Shown: positions 23,096-31,327, counted from the first letter of the stretch. The stretch is 64,000 nt of DNA from Ruminococcaceae bacterium P7 (GCA_900100595.1 FMUA01000007.1:1-64000), one strand, 5' to 3'. Numbers and translations are program-made. The notes: generated from the sequence alone by a model not told the origin.

Positions 23096-24112
23096 CTATC
23101 TTCTCACATCTCCGCGTGAATTTACAATACGGTATCCGACGCTGTTTACGCGGCGTTCCAAACAGCCCCTGCACTGTGCGGATTCCTCTCCCGTACAGAT
23201 CTTATTATCATAAAGCTCGTATTGTTTGCGTACATTAACAGGCGAAAGATTCGGCATAACCACATTTGCGCCTGCTTTCAAGCCCTTTTCGCGTCCTGTC
23301 GCATCAACAGTTCCCAAGGCTGTTGTTGCGGGAATCAGCGCATAGGGAAACATCAGTCTCAGAATCGCAATCATCCGCAGAGTCAGCTCAAGCGTACCGC
23401 CCGAACAAGATGAAAAGGGCGTTTGACTGTGCGGAATGTACGGTCCTATTCCAATCATATCGGGCATAAGCTCCTGCAGAAACCGCAGATCCTCGATCAG
23501 ATTATCCGTCGTCTGAAACGGTGAACCGACCATAAACCCCGTACCCACCTGATAACCGATCTCTTTCAGCCAATAGAGGCACTGCTTTCTCTCTGCACCG
23601 CTCATTCCGTTTGGATGCAGCTTTTTGTAGTGAGCGTCGTTCGCTGTTTCGTGCCGCAGCAAATAACGTCTTGCGCCCGCGTCATAATATTGCTGATAGC
23701 TTTCTTTGGATCTTTCACCGATAGAAAGTGTGACTGCGCAATCCGGATATTCGGAATGTATCTCCGATACGATTTCGCAAATCCTGTTGTCCGTATAATA
23801 CGGGTCTTCGCCCCCTTGCAGCACAAAGGTTCTGTAGCCGAGGTCGTAACCGATACTGCAGCATTGCATTATTTCATCTTTGCTCAGACGGTACCGAACC
23901 GCCTGACAGTTGGACTTGCGGATGCCGCAATAATAGCAATCATTTTTGCAGTAATTGGTAAACTCGATCAAACCACGCAGATACACCTCATCGCCGTAAT
24001 GACGACGGCGGACGCTGTCGGCTGCTGAAAACAGCTCATTGTCATTTGAGCCGCTTTCGATCAGGGCTTTTAATTCCTTGTCCGTTGCGTTTTTTATATC
24101 ATATAAAACCAT
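23096..24112 (-). CDS. HydE/PylB-family radical SAM protein
   Basis: This 338-residue radical SAM enzyme has the SAM cluster motif CKNDCYYCG (CxxxCxxC), the preceding LRGLIEFTNY typical of HydE, GGEDPYY, and a C-terminal C-x7-C-x2-C (CTGEESAQCRGC) as in the auxiliary cluster of many HydE proteins. HydE builds part of the [FeFe]-hydrogenase H-cluster; PylB makes methylornithine. No HydF, HydG, hydrogenase or pyl genes are seen. Its neighbours are cysE, small proteins and a ThiS-like protein, so a sulfur-linked role distinct from hydrogenase maturation is possible. It overlaps the end of cysE by 19 bases. Confidence 0.82.
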   Translation of the reverse strand: MVLYDIKNATDKELKALIESGSNDNELFSAADSVRRRHYGDEVYLRGLIEFTNYCKNDCYYCGIRKSNCQAVRYRLSKDEIMQCCSIGYDLGYRTFVLQGGEDPYYTDNRICEIVSEIHSEYPDCAVTLSIGERSKESYQQYYDAGARRYLLRHETANDAHYKKLHPNGMSGAERKQCLYWLKEIGYQVGTGFMVGSPFQTTDNLIEDLRFLQELMPDMIGIGPYIPHSQTPFSSCSGGTLELTLRMIAILRLMFPYALIPATTALGTVDATGREKGLKAGANVVMPNLSPVNVRKQYELYDNKICTGEESAQCRGCLERRVNSVGYRIVNSRGDVRR

Positions 24113-25050
24113 GTTTCGTCCAGTTCTATCTCCCTGCGCTCGACGGGGTGCTTGGAGTCGTAGTTGTACATCAGCTCCTGACTCTTGACGCTGACTCTCG
24201 CGCCCTCGGGGATGGAGCTTGTGATGAAGGCGTTGCCGCCGATGACGACGTTTTTTCCGATGACGGTATCGCCGCCGAGGATGGAAGCGCCCGAATAGAT
24301 CGTCACGTTGTCGTGAATGGTCGGGTGGCGCTTTTTGCCGCGCAGGTTCTGACCGCCTCGGGTAGACAACGCGCCGAGCGTCACGCCCTGATAGACCTTG
24401 ACGTTGTTGCCGATAACAGTCGTTTCACCGATCACGATGCCCGTGCCGTGGTCGATGAAGAAATATTTTCCGATCGTCGTGCCCGGGTGGATGTCGATTC
24501 CCGTCAGGCTGTGGGCATGCTCCGTCATAATGCGCGGGATCAGCGGTACGCCGAGCAAAAACAGCTCATGAGCAATGCGCGCGGTAAAGATCGCGTACAG
24601 ACCGGGATAGGTGCAAATGATTTCGTCCTTGTTATAGGCGGCAGGGTCGCCGTCATAGAACGCCTGGATGTCTGTCTCGATATACTCGCGTATCTTCGGT
24701 ATTTTATTGAGAAAATCAAAGGTGATACGCTCCGATTCTTTTGCGATCGTTTCATCGTCCGCATTTCGGTACTCGGGCGCGTATTTCAGCACGATCGACG
24801 TCTGCTTGATGAGGTTGTAAATAATATCCTCCAGCAAGATAGAAATGTTGTTTTTGACCGTGTAGGTGCGGTAGTTGCTGTTGCGGTGATAACCCGGATA
24901 AATGACGATTTTCAGCTTTTCGAGAATGTCGATGATGATATTCTTGTCGGGATAGGCGAACATTTTTATTTCATCGATGACCCTGCCCTTGCCGTAATCT
25001 TCCATCAGCTTGCCGGTCAGATTTGTTATTTTGGATTGTATATCAGCCAT
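24094..25050 (-). CDS. cysE: Serine O-acetyltransferase
   Basis: This 318-residue serine acetyltransferase makes O-acetylserine, the substrate of both CysK copies, MccA and MetY-type enzymes in the window. The helical N-terminal domain is followed by left-handed beta-helix hexapeptide repeats: TGIDIHPGTTIGKYFFIDHGTG, VIGETTVIGNN, VTIYSGASILGG and VIGKNVVIGGN. It is the long (EpsC-like) form. Start ATG 25050 follows GAAAGGA; an upstream in-frame start at 25074 overlaps nadA and is less likely. Confidence 0.92.
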   Translation of the reverse strand: MADIQSKITNLTGKLMEDYGKGRVIDEIKMFAYPDKNIIIDILEKLKIVIYPGYHRNSNYRTYTVKNNISILLEDIIYNLIKQTSIVLKYAPEYRNADDETIAKESERITFDFLNKIPKIREYIETDIQAFYDGDPAAYNKDEIICTYPGLYAIFTARIAHELFLLGVPLIPRIMTEHAHSLTGIDIHPGTTIGKYFFIDHGTGIVIGETTVIGNNVKVYQGVTLGALSTRGGQNLRGKKRHPTIHDNVTIYSGASILGGDTVIGKNVVIGGNAFITSSIPEGARVSVKSQELMYNYDSKHPVERREIELDETWFYMI

Positions 25051-25066
25051 AGATAACTTTCCTTTC

Positions 25067-25984
25067 TCAGCCACCTAATTGAATCATCTTATCAATACAT
25101 TTTCTCGCTTTGGTGATAGTGTCGCTGTCGAGCAGAATCTCCTCGCCGCCGTTGCCTGCAACGCAGTTGTAAAGGTCGACGAGCGTGGTCGATTTCATAT
25201 TCGGACAAATCAGCTTTTGCGTTAGATAGTAGAACCGCTTGTCGGGGCATTGATACTGCAAATGCTCCTGTATACTGATTTCGGTGCCTATGATAAACTC
25301 CTTCTTGTCCGACTGAACGGCGTAATTCATAATGCCCGAGGTCGAGCCGATGTAGTCAGCCAAGGCGCAAACGGCAGGCGTACATTCGGGATGAACAAGC
25401 AGCTCCGCGTCCGGGTGGAGCGCCTTTGCCTTTTTTACATCGTCCGCGTTGACGCAGGCGTGGATCGGACAGCCGCCCGAAACAAGCTTGAACTCCTTTT
25501 CGGGGATTTGCGCCGCCACAAAAGCGCCGAGGTTGCAGTCGGGAATAAAGAGGATTTTGTCGTTATTGATCTTGCGGCAAATCTCAACCGCCGAGGACGA
25601 GGTAACGCAAACGTCGCAGACAGTTTTCAGTTCGGCTGTGGTATTGATATAGGCAACCACAGTGTAGCCCGGCAAATGCTCCTTCATCTGCTCAACCAGC
25701 TCTTTGTCCATCTGGTCTGCCATCGAACAGCCCGCGTCGGGGTTCGGCAAAAGCACGCGCTTTTCAGGTGAAAGCAGCTTGCAGGTCTCCGCCATAAAGC
25801 GGACGCCGCTCATTACGATGTTCTGATTGCCAACCTTGGAAGCGTCAACGCTGAGCTTGTAGCTGTCGCCCGTGTAATCTGCGACCTCTAAAATTTCCTT
25901 CGCCTGATAGCTGTGGGCGAGAATACAGATGTCCTTTTCTTTTTTCAGACGGATGATTTCGTTTTGAATATCGATAATGTTCAT
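25067..25984 (-). CDS. nadA: Quinolinate synthase A
   Basis: This 305-residue [4Fe-4S] enzyme condenses iminoaspartate with dihydroxyacetone phosphate in NAD synthesis. It shows ILAHSYQAKEILEVADYTGDS at the N-terminus and the cluster cysteines in NPDAGCSMADQ, SSSAVEICR-type loop, and LYNCVAGNGGEEI. Neither nadB nor nadC lies nearby. Its place among cysteine and thiol genes may reflect shared iron-sulfur or redox control. ATG 25984 has GAGGTG eight bases upstream. Confidence 0.93.
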   Translation of the reverse strand: MNIIDIQNEIIRLKKEKDICILAHSYQAKEILEVADYTGDSYKLSVDASKVGNQNIVMSGVRFMAETCKLLSPEKRVLLPNPDAGCSMADQMDKELVEQMKEHLPGYTVVAYINTTAELKTVCDVCVTSSSAVEICRKINNDKILFIPDCNLGAFVAAQIPEKEFKLVSGGCPIHACVNADDVKKAKALHPDAELLVHPECTPAVCALADYIGSTSGIMNYAVQSDKKEFIIGTEISIQEHLQYQCPDKRFYYLTQKLICPNMKSTTLVDLYNCVAGNGGEEILLDSDTITKARKCIDKMIQLGG

Positions 25985-25988
25985 GCTG

Positions 25989-27374
25989 TTACACCTCGGC
26001 ATAGCTCTTGATGATATCTTCCATGCTCTCGCCGTTTTGCAGTCGGCTGAGCATTTTCTTTGCGGGGCTGGTGCGGTTTTCCGCTCTTTTATAGAGCGGC
26101 TCTAAATAGATTTCCTCACCCAGTCCCCTCTCATAAAGTCCCTCGCGGCAGAGTTCCAAAACCTTTATTACAAGGTCGTAGAGCGCATCCTCGTTGACGG
26201 TTGACGGCAGCTCTTTTCTGACAAGCTGTTTTCTGAGTTCTACGGCAGTGTAACCGTGGTGATAGAGCGTTGTATCGCTGTCGAGTAATTTCCGCAGCTC
26301 CTTTACCTTGCCTTGCAGACCGAGGTGGAAGGCTGCGACGGTCATCGCGTCGCCGATCGGCTGACAGCACGCACTGCGGTACTCAATCGTTCCGCGGTAG
26401 GTCAGATCCTCAAACTTGAAGGTGCGCAGATAGGCGATGTCGTCGGGCTGCGGCTGAAAGTCCATTAAAATATGCTCGCCGTTTTCCGTGTATTCTCCCG
26501 TCAGCTTGTCAAGCGTGAAATACTCGAGAATATTGACCGGCGGAAAATTCAGGTATTTGCCGTTTCTCTCCACGCAGTAAATGCTCGCGGTGGCGATGTA
26601 ATTCAAAATATCTTCGGTTGTTTTTATCTCGCAGTCGTACATACCAACATTGTGCGGATTGATTCCGTGGGTGCTGTTCTCCCAGAGCATATCGCGGCAG
26701 CAGAGCAAGTCCTCGTTCTCGCCGAGCAGAACAGAATTCGAGAACAGCAGCGCCTTGATCGGCTCGAGCTTGTTGAAGGTGTCAATGATCTCGGGCAAAT
26801 TCTCATAATCCACATCGAGCTGCACCTGCGACGCGCTGGAGAACATGCCGAACTGCGGATATCGGTGAAAGAACATGGGAATGTAAAAGTATTTGGAGAA
26901 CGACGACAGGTGGTTGAACAGCATTTTGTATCTGCCGTTTTCGATCGGGATATTGTGATTGAGCTTGCGGTTGGGGTTGATCCCCATGCCCGTCAGCGTG
27001 TAGTTGTACGGCTTGAAAAAGTCCTGCACAAAGCCGTAGTACAGCTTGAAACGCTCGTGGATAACGTGCAGGTTCTTCTCTTTGCCAAACGAAAATTCCA
27101 TGTTGTTGTAGGAGCAATCGTAAGAGAACACGTCGCCGTTTTCGCGGTTGACCGCGGAATAGACGTGCCCTTCCTCGTCAAAGCCCGTCGGGGTAAAATT
27201 GAATTCATTGAGGAAAACCGCAGTCAGCTTGTGGACGACGGAAAAATCCACCGCCTCATTGTTAAGGTTGACGATCGGTATCTCGATTTCAACGCCTATG
27301 AAGCTCTCTCTTTTTTTCTCGGTCGGTTTGATAAAGCGGCCGTAAAGGCGGCTCAATACTTCTTCATTTGTCAT
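25989..27374 (-). CDS. Glutamate-cysteine ligase family protein (GCS2/COOH-NH2 ligase type)
   Basis: This 461-residue member of the glutamine-synthetase-like carboxylate-amine ligase superfamily has IGVEIEIPIVN (metal-binding acidic motif), YDCSYNNMEFSFGKEKN, LTGMGINPN, and TYRGTIEYRSACCQPI near residue 350. Family members join glutamate to cysteine or other amines with ATP. A second, different glutamate-cysteine ligase lies 1 kb upstream in the same unit, so the two probably do not have the same substrate. The gene begins 16 bases after a small MITE and ends four bases before nadA. Confidence 0.8.
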   Translation of the reverse strand: MTNEEVLSRLYGRFIKPTEKKRESFIGVEIEIPIVNLNNEAVDFSVVHKLTAVFLNEFNFTPTGFDEEGHVYSAVNRENGDVFSYDCSYNNMEFSFGKEKNLHVIHERFKLYYGFVQDFFKPYNYTLTGMGINPNRKLNHNIPIENGRYKMLFNHLSSFSKYFYIPMFFHRYPQFGMFSSASQVQLDVDYENLPEIIDTFNKLEPIKALLFSNSVLLGENEDLLCCRDMLWENSTHGINPHNVGMYDCEIKTTEDILNYIATASIYCVERNGKYLNFPPVNILEYFTLDKLTGEYTENGEHILMDFQPQPDDIAYLRTFKFEDLTYRGTIEYRSACCQPIGDAMTVAAFHLGLQGKVKELRKLLDSDTTLYHHGYTAVELRKQLVRKELPSTVNEDALYDLVIKVLELCREGLYERGLGEEIYLEPLYKRAENRTSPAKKMLSRLQNGESMEDIIKSYAEV

Positions 27375-27389
27375 GTTGTCACCTCTATA

Positions 27390-27542
27390 CTGATACCTAA
27401 TAAAAATGCAGGCAGCCTTTGCGGTCTATTTTCCGCAATACTTCGTTGTCGTCCTTGCAAGGCGCCAGCCTTGCGGCGTCCTTCGCCTCGTCTTGCGAAA
27501 AATATCCCCGCAAATCCAAGTCTACTTTTTATCAGGAATCAG
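27390..27542. mobile_element. MITE-like element with TA target duplication
   Basis: A 153-bp element has terminal inverted repeats of about 19 bp (CTGATACCTAATAAAAATG and the complement of CTGATTCCTGATAAAAAGT) and TA on both sides. The interior contains a GC-rich hairpin (CTTGCAAGGCGCCAGCCTTGC). No coding capacity. TA duplication points to an IS630/mariner-type transposase in trans. It lies between the stop of the amidotransferase and the start of the next ligase. Confidence 0.6.
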
Positions 27543-27544
27543 TA

Positions 27545-28318
27545 TTACAGATTGGCGAAGATCTGATACAGCAGCTTCATCTCGTCCTCGCTCTGAATAT
27601 ATTCGTGATGGTGTTCGGTTCCCGTTTTGATCAGCTTTCCCTTGTTAAATACCAAAAGCTGACCGAAGGGAACGAGCTGCCAGTTCTCGCCGTTGAGCGG
27701 CTGTGTGGACAGCAGCGCCGCGCCGTCTTTAACAAGATAGTGCATCGTGCCTCTGCAATTCGTATGGGCGTAGAGATATTTGCCGTCGGTGAACAGCAGG
27801 TTGAGCTTGTTGCCCCTTGCCATGTCGCCGATGATTTCATCAAACAGCTTGAAGCGTTCCTCAAAATGAAGCCTTGCGCCCTTATGACGCGTCGCCTCGT
27901 TGAGCCTGTCGAGCAGATAGAGGAAAACGCGTTCGCTGTCGGTATCGCCCTTCTGTTTTTTCAAGCAGGGATACAGCGCAGGATAATCAAAAATCGTACC
28001 GTTGTGGATCAGCGTCCACCTTCTGCCCGTGCAGTCCTTTCCCGTAAACGGGTGGCAGTTTTTATACTCGACGTTGCCGATGGTGGCGTAGCGGATATGC
28101 GCTAAAAGAAGCCTTTCGGTGACAGGCTGTGATAGCCGCTCGCGCAGATAGTTGCTATTAGAGGCTTTTACGCTCTCCTTTTCGACGAGCGCACCGTTTC
28201 GTGAAACGCAAGCTAACCCCCAACCGTGGGGGTGGAAATCGCTGTGGCTGTAAAAAAGTTTGAGGTAGTCGTTTGCATAAAAATCGTTTTGGGCGGAAAC
28301 TCCGAATAACTCACACAT
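27545..28318 (-). CDS. Class II glutamine amidotransferase (YafJ/EgtC-like)
   Basis: This 257-residue Ntn hydrolase begins MCELFGVSA, so Cys2 becomes the catalytic N-terminal nucleophile after Met removal. Further hallmarks are HPHGWGLA, LAHIRYAT, NCHPF and LIHNGTIFD. It has no attached synthase domain. Relatives include YafJ and EgtC, the latter removing gamma-glutamate in ergothioneine synthesis. Flanked by two glutamate-cysteine ligase-type genes, it is well placed to act on a gamma-glutamyl intermediate. The start is ATG 28318, which overlaps the end of gshA; longer frames to 28405 would lose the N-terminal Cys and are rejected. Confidence 0.85.
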   Translation of the reverse strand: MCELFGVSAQNDFYANDYLKLFYSHSDFHPHGWGLACVSRNGALVEKESVKASNSNYLRERLSQPVTERLLLAHIRYATIGNVEYKNCHPFTGKDCTGRRWTLIHNGTIFDYPALYPCLKKQKGDTDSERVFLYLLDRLNEATRHKGARLHFEERFKLFDEIIGDMARGNKLNLLFTDGKYLYAHTNCRGTMHYLVKDGAALLSTQPLNGENWQLVPFGQLLVFNKGKLIKTGTEHHHEYIQSEDEMKLLYQIFANL

Positions 28319-29528
28319 CGCCCTCACCCCTTTGGTACCGCCTTGCAAGCGCAAGACCTTTTTCCATGTAGCCGTCGGTAAATCGGCGGCTGACGATCTC
28401 GGCATAGCTGTTGCCGTCGTAAAGCTTATTCAGCTGATAGTCAACAATATTCAGATAATGCGGAAAATATTGCCGGGTAAAGGTTTTGATTTCTTCGAGC
28501 GTTTTCACCGCTCTGTTTTTGATTTCCGCGTTGCCGAAAACGGCGGCGGCTTTGACATCCGCGATTGCCTGTATCTGCTTTCCTTCGTCAAAATCAAAGT
28601 CGGGCAGGCTCGAAAGCCAGAGCAGAAGCAGGTGCATAAAGCGGATATCCTCGGTGAAAATGCCCGTGCGCGTAAGCGGGTTTACATCCAAAACGCGCAG
28701 CTCGAGGTGGTTCACGCCGTTTTGTAAGAGCGTTTCCAAGCTGTTCGCGCCGCGCGGCTTGAGCCTGACGGGATAATAAAGCTCGGAAGCGGCTTTCAGG
28801 TCGCCGTTTACGATGTACCGCGCAATACTGCGGACGTAGCTTTTCAGGCTTGAATAGTCGAGAATCGGCGTGAAGTCGTTCCAATAGCCGTGCTCCGAGC
28901 AGCGTATCGAGGAGTAGACATTGCTGTCAATGCCGAGGGAAGCATCCGCGACGGGACTTGCGGCGGTCAGATAAACCGCCAGCCACGCGTACTGCGTCAG
29001 GCGCTTTGAAAGGCGCAGGTAAAAGCTGTTCTTAAACTCCGTAAAATCGGGATAATTGCCGTATAAAAACGCGGTTTTCAGAAGTTGATCGGTGAACGAT
29101 AAATTAAGGTGGATACCCGAAAAGAGCATTTTTTTCTTTCCGTATTTTTCCGCTAAATAGTGACGGTACTCCGATTTGCCGCGCTGTGCGCCGTGGAACC
29201 GCGCGACGGGTATTTCATCCTCCGAACCAAAATGAGGCGGATTGGAAAACGCCCAAAGCCGCTCGTTGTTTTTGACTAATTCCGCGTCAACTTTATCAAG
29301 CAGGCTGACGAGCTGACGGTTCAGGCCGGAGGGGTCGCAATAAACGTCGCCGATTATCTCCACCTGATTTTCGCAGAAATCGCGGTCGATATGCGGATTG
29401 CCGGCAAACGGGTGCTCCGTCTGAGCGAGCTTGCCGTCCGCTGTAACGCGCAGGCTCTCGCGCTCAATGCCGAACTCAGCATTTTGCGCAAGTCGATTGA
29501 TATATGAATTGTTGAGGTCGAGAAGCAT
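28311..29528 (-). CDS. gshA: Glutamate-cysteine ligase (GshA, class I type)
   Basis: This 405-residue enzyme makes gamma-glutamylcysteine from Glu, Cys and ATP. The N-terminal FGIERESLRVTADGKL and HPHFGSE-like, DFCENQVEII segments, and the later FSGIHLNLSF and HLELRVLDVNPLTRTGI match class I GCL as in gamma-proteobacteria and the N-terminal half of GshF. There is no GshB or ATP-grasp domain attached, and no GshB gene in the window, so glutathione itself may not be the end product. It is the first gene of a ten-gene unit with a sigma-A promoter at 29576-29604. Confidence 0.87.
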   Translation of the reverse strand: MLLDLNNSYINRLAQNAEFGIERESLRVTADGKLAQTEHPFAGNPHIDRDFCENQVEIIGDVYCDPSGLNRQLVSLLDKVDAELVKNNERLWAFSNPPHFGSEDEIPVARFHGAQRGKSEYRHYLAEKYGKKKMLFSGIHLNLSFTDQLLKTAFLYGNYPDFTEFKNSFYLRLSKRLTQYAWLAVYLTAASPVADASLGIDSNVYSSIRCSEHGYWNDFTPILDYSSLKSYVRSIARYIVNGDLKAASELYYPVRLKPRGANSLETLLQNGVNHLELRVLDVNPLTRTGIFTEDIRFMHLLLLWLSSLPDFDFDEGKQIQAIADVKAAAVFGNAEIKNRAVKTLEEIKTFTRQYFPHYLNIVDYQLNKLYDGNSYAEIVSRRFTDGYMEKGLALARRYQRGEGDV

Positions 29529-29554
29529 TGCTTTTCCTCCAAACGAATGTATTT

Positions 29555-29572
29555 AACTATTGTCATAGTAGG
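29555..29572. promoter_or_regulatory. Rrf2-type operator at the gshA promoter
   Basis: AACTATTGTCATAGTAGG on the plus strand (CCTA-N8-TAG on the minus) lies directly after the -10, the same position as the cysK site. Confidence 0.45.
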
Positions 29573-29575
29573 CTA

Positions 29576-29604
29576 ATTATATAACATAGAATTCTGCCTG
29601 TCAA
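29576..29604 (-). promoter_or_regulatory. Promoter of the gshA operon
   Basis: On the minus strand TTGACA (plus 29599-29604) and TATAAT (plus 29576-29581) are separated by 17 bases. A MITE begins four bases upstream of the -35. Confidence 0.8.
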
Positions 29605-29607
29605 TAA

Positions 29608-29768
29608 GGGAATCTCTAATAATTCAATGTCGTGCAGAAGTACGGAAGATTTATGGCAGAATATTCTCAAAACGCCGCAGGAATACTGACGTATTTCGCG
29701 GCGTTTTGGCAAGATTATGCCGTGAAGATTTCGTGCTTATGCGCGGTAGGGAATTTTTAGAGGTTCCC
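29608..29768. mobile_element. 161-bp MITE, copy 1
   Basis: It begins GGGAATCTCTAATAATTC and ends in the complement (AGAGGTTCCC), flanked on both sides by ATAA. It is nearly identical to 44359-44519 and, inverted, 63459-63619. The interior carries CAAAACGCCGC...GCGGCGTTTTGGC. It has no coding capacity and must be moved in trans. Confidence 0.85.
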
Positions 29769-29781
29769 ATAAGTAATAATG

Positions 29782-29899
29782 AAAAAAGGAAACCTCCCGC
29801 GCCCGCGTTATGACGCGCCGGTCGTTGCCACGACGGGGCAGTTCGCGCTTCAAACCAACCAAAAAAGGAAACCTCCCGCGCCCGCGTTATGACGCGCCG
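29782..29899. repeat. 39-bp direct repeat, two copies
   Basis: Identical 39-bp units (starting AAAAAAGGAAACCTCCCGCG) lie at 29782-29820 and 29861-29899, 40 bases apart. The second copy together with 29900-29915 can form the metY terminator on the minus strand (AGGAAAC with GTTTCCT, then a T-run), so the first may be a duplicated terminator half. Confidence 0.7.
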
Positions 29900-29946
29900 T
29901 TGCAGGAAAGTTTCCTATTTATTTATCTATTCCAAAGGCACGCCGC

Positions 29947-31227
29947 TTACACAGCCGCGAAGCCGTTTTCCAGATCGGCGATGATGTCGTCGATGTGCTC
30001 TGTTCCGATCGAGAGGCGGATTGTGTTTTGGTGGATGCCTGCCGCGTCAAGCTCGTCGTCGGTGAGCTGTGAGTGAGTAGTAGTGGCAGGATGAATGACG
30101 AGTGACTTAACATCCGCAACGTTGGCGAGCAGCGAGAAGATTTTCAGCCCGTCGATGAAGCGGAAAGCTTCTTCCTTTCCGCCCTTGATATCAAACGTAA
30201 AGATCGAACCGCCGCCGTTGGGGAAATACTTTTGATACAGCGCATGGTCGGGATGATTGGCGAGCGAGGGATGATAGACCTTTTCTACAAGCGGATGATT
30301 GACGAGGTAATCGAGAACTTTCTTGGTGTTCTCCGCATGGCGTTCAAGTCTGAGAGAAAGTGTCTCGGTGCCCTGCAGAAGCAGGAAAGCGGCAAAGGGA
30401 GAGATCGTAGCTCCGGTATCTCTGAGCAGGATCGCGCGGATATATACCGCGAAAGCAGCCTTGCCCGCGGCGTCTGTAAACTTAACGCCGTGATAGCTGG
30501 GGTTCGGCTCGGATATCCACGGATATCTGCCCGACGCAGCCCAATCGAAGGTACCGCCGTCTACGATGACGCCGCCGAGGGTGGTTCCGTGACCGCCGAT
30601 GAATTTTGTAGCGGAGTGGACTACGATGTCTGCGCCGTGCTCAATGGGTCTGATCAGATACGGTGTACCGAAGGTGTTGTCGATAACGAGCGGCAAACCG
30701 TGAGCGTGAGCGATCTCGGCGAGCGCGTCAATGTCGGGGATGTCGCTGTTGGGGTTGCCAAGAGTCTCGATGTAGATCGCCTTGGTGTTCGGCTGAATCG
30801 CTGCCTTGACCTCGTCGAGGTTGTGGATGTCAACGAAGGTTGTATCAATGCCGTAGAGCGGAAGAGTGTGCGCCAGCAGGTTAGCCGAGCCGCCGTAGAT
30901 CGTTTTCTGCGCTACGATATGCTCGCCTTTGGTTGCAAGAGCCTGAATGGTGTAGGTGATCGCAGCCGCGCCGGAAGCGAGAGCCAAGCCTGCTACGCCG
31001 CCCTCGAGTGCCGCGATTCTTTCCTCAAAAACTCCCTGCGTGGAGTTTGTAAGTCTGCCGTAGATGTTGCCTGCGTCGGCAAGTCCGAAACGGTCTGCGG
31101 CGTGTTGAGCGTTATGGAATACATATGATGTGGTAGCGTAAATCGGAACTGCACGAGCGTCGCTTGCCGGGTCTGCCTGTTCCTGTCCTACGTGAAGCTG
31201 TTTGGTTTCAAATCTATATTCTGACAT
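29947..31227 (-). CDS. metY: O-acetylhomoserine sulfhydrylase (homocysteine synthase)
   Basis: This 426-residue PLP enzyme makes homocysteine from O-acetylhomoserine and sulfide; relatives also accept O-acetylserine. It has the long-form features of MetY: FETKQLHVGQEQADP at the start, SSGAAAITYTI-type segment, VIDNTFGTPYLIRPIEHGAD, the lysine in HSATKFIGGHGTTLGG, and VADVKSLVIHPATTTHSQL. The promoter region contains a LysR-type site and a 14-residue leader frame with one Cys, and a LysR regulator gene lies upstream. Confidence 0.92.
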   Translation of the reverse strand: MSEYRFETKQLHVGQEQADPASDARAVPIYATTSYVFHNAQHAADRFGLADAGNIYGRLTNSTQGVFEERIAALEGGVAGLALASGAAAITYTIQALATKGEHIVAQKTIYGGSANLLAHTLPLYGIDTTFVDIHNLDEVKAAIQPNTKAIYIETLGNPNSDIPDIDALAEIAHAHGLPLVIDNTFGTPYLIRPIEHGADIVVHSATKFIGGHGTTLGGVIVDGGTFDWAASGRYPWISEPNPSYHGVKFTDAAGKAAFAVYIRAILLRDTGATISPFAAFLLLQGTETLSLRLERHAENTKKVLDYLVNHPLVEKVYHPSLANHPDHALYQKYFPNGGGSIFTFDIKGGKEEAFRFIDGLKIFSLLANVADVKSLVIHPATTTHSQLTDDELDAAGIHQNTIRLSIGTEHIDDIIADLENGFAAV

Positions 31228-31282
31228 GGTTAATACCTCTTTCTTTTTATTTTATTATGATATGGTTAACGAGTGAATGCGA

Positions 31283-31327
31283 TTACCTGCACATTCGCTC
31301 TGAGTATGGTTTCAAAATCAGTGTCAT
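31283..31327 (-). CDS. Possible 14-residue leader peptide (ends ERMCR)
   Basis: ATG 31327 follows AAAGGAGA; the frame MTLILKPYSERMCR ends at TAA 31283. It is in the metY 5' UTR. Its Met-Cys codons overlap the first arm of a hairpin (GAATG with CATTC). No terminator is obvious. Too short for confidence on sequence alone, but it resembles the other leaders here in position and ribosome binding site. Confidence 0.4.
   Translation of the reverse strand: MTLILKPYSERMCR

Noticed and set aside
23096..24112. Pyrrolysine biosynthesis (PylB) reading of the HydE-like gene
   Set aside because: No pylS, pylT, pylC or pylD is nearby and the C-x7-C-x2-C auxiliary motif fits HydE better.
24046..25056. Open frame of 336 codons on the plus strand
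   Set aside because: Shadow of cysE; Val/Asp/Arg-rich composition typical of antisense frames in this genome.
29782..29899. CRISPR-like repeats
   Set aside because: Only two repeat copies with one 40-bp spacer and no cas genes; better explained as a duplicated terminator half.
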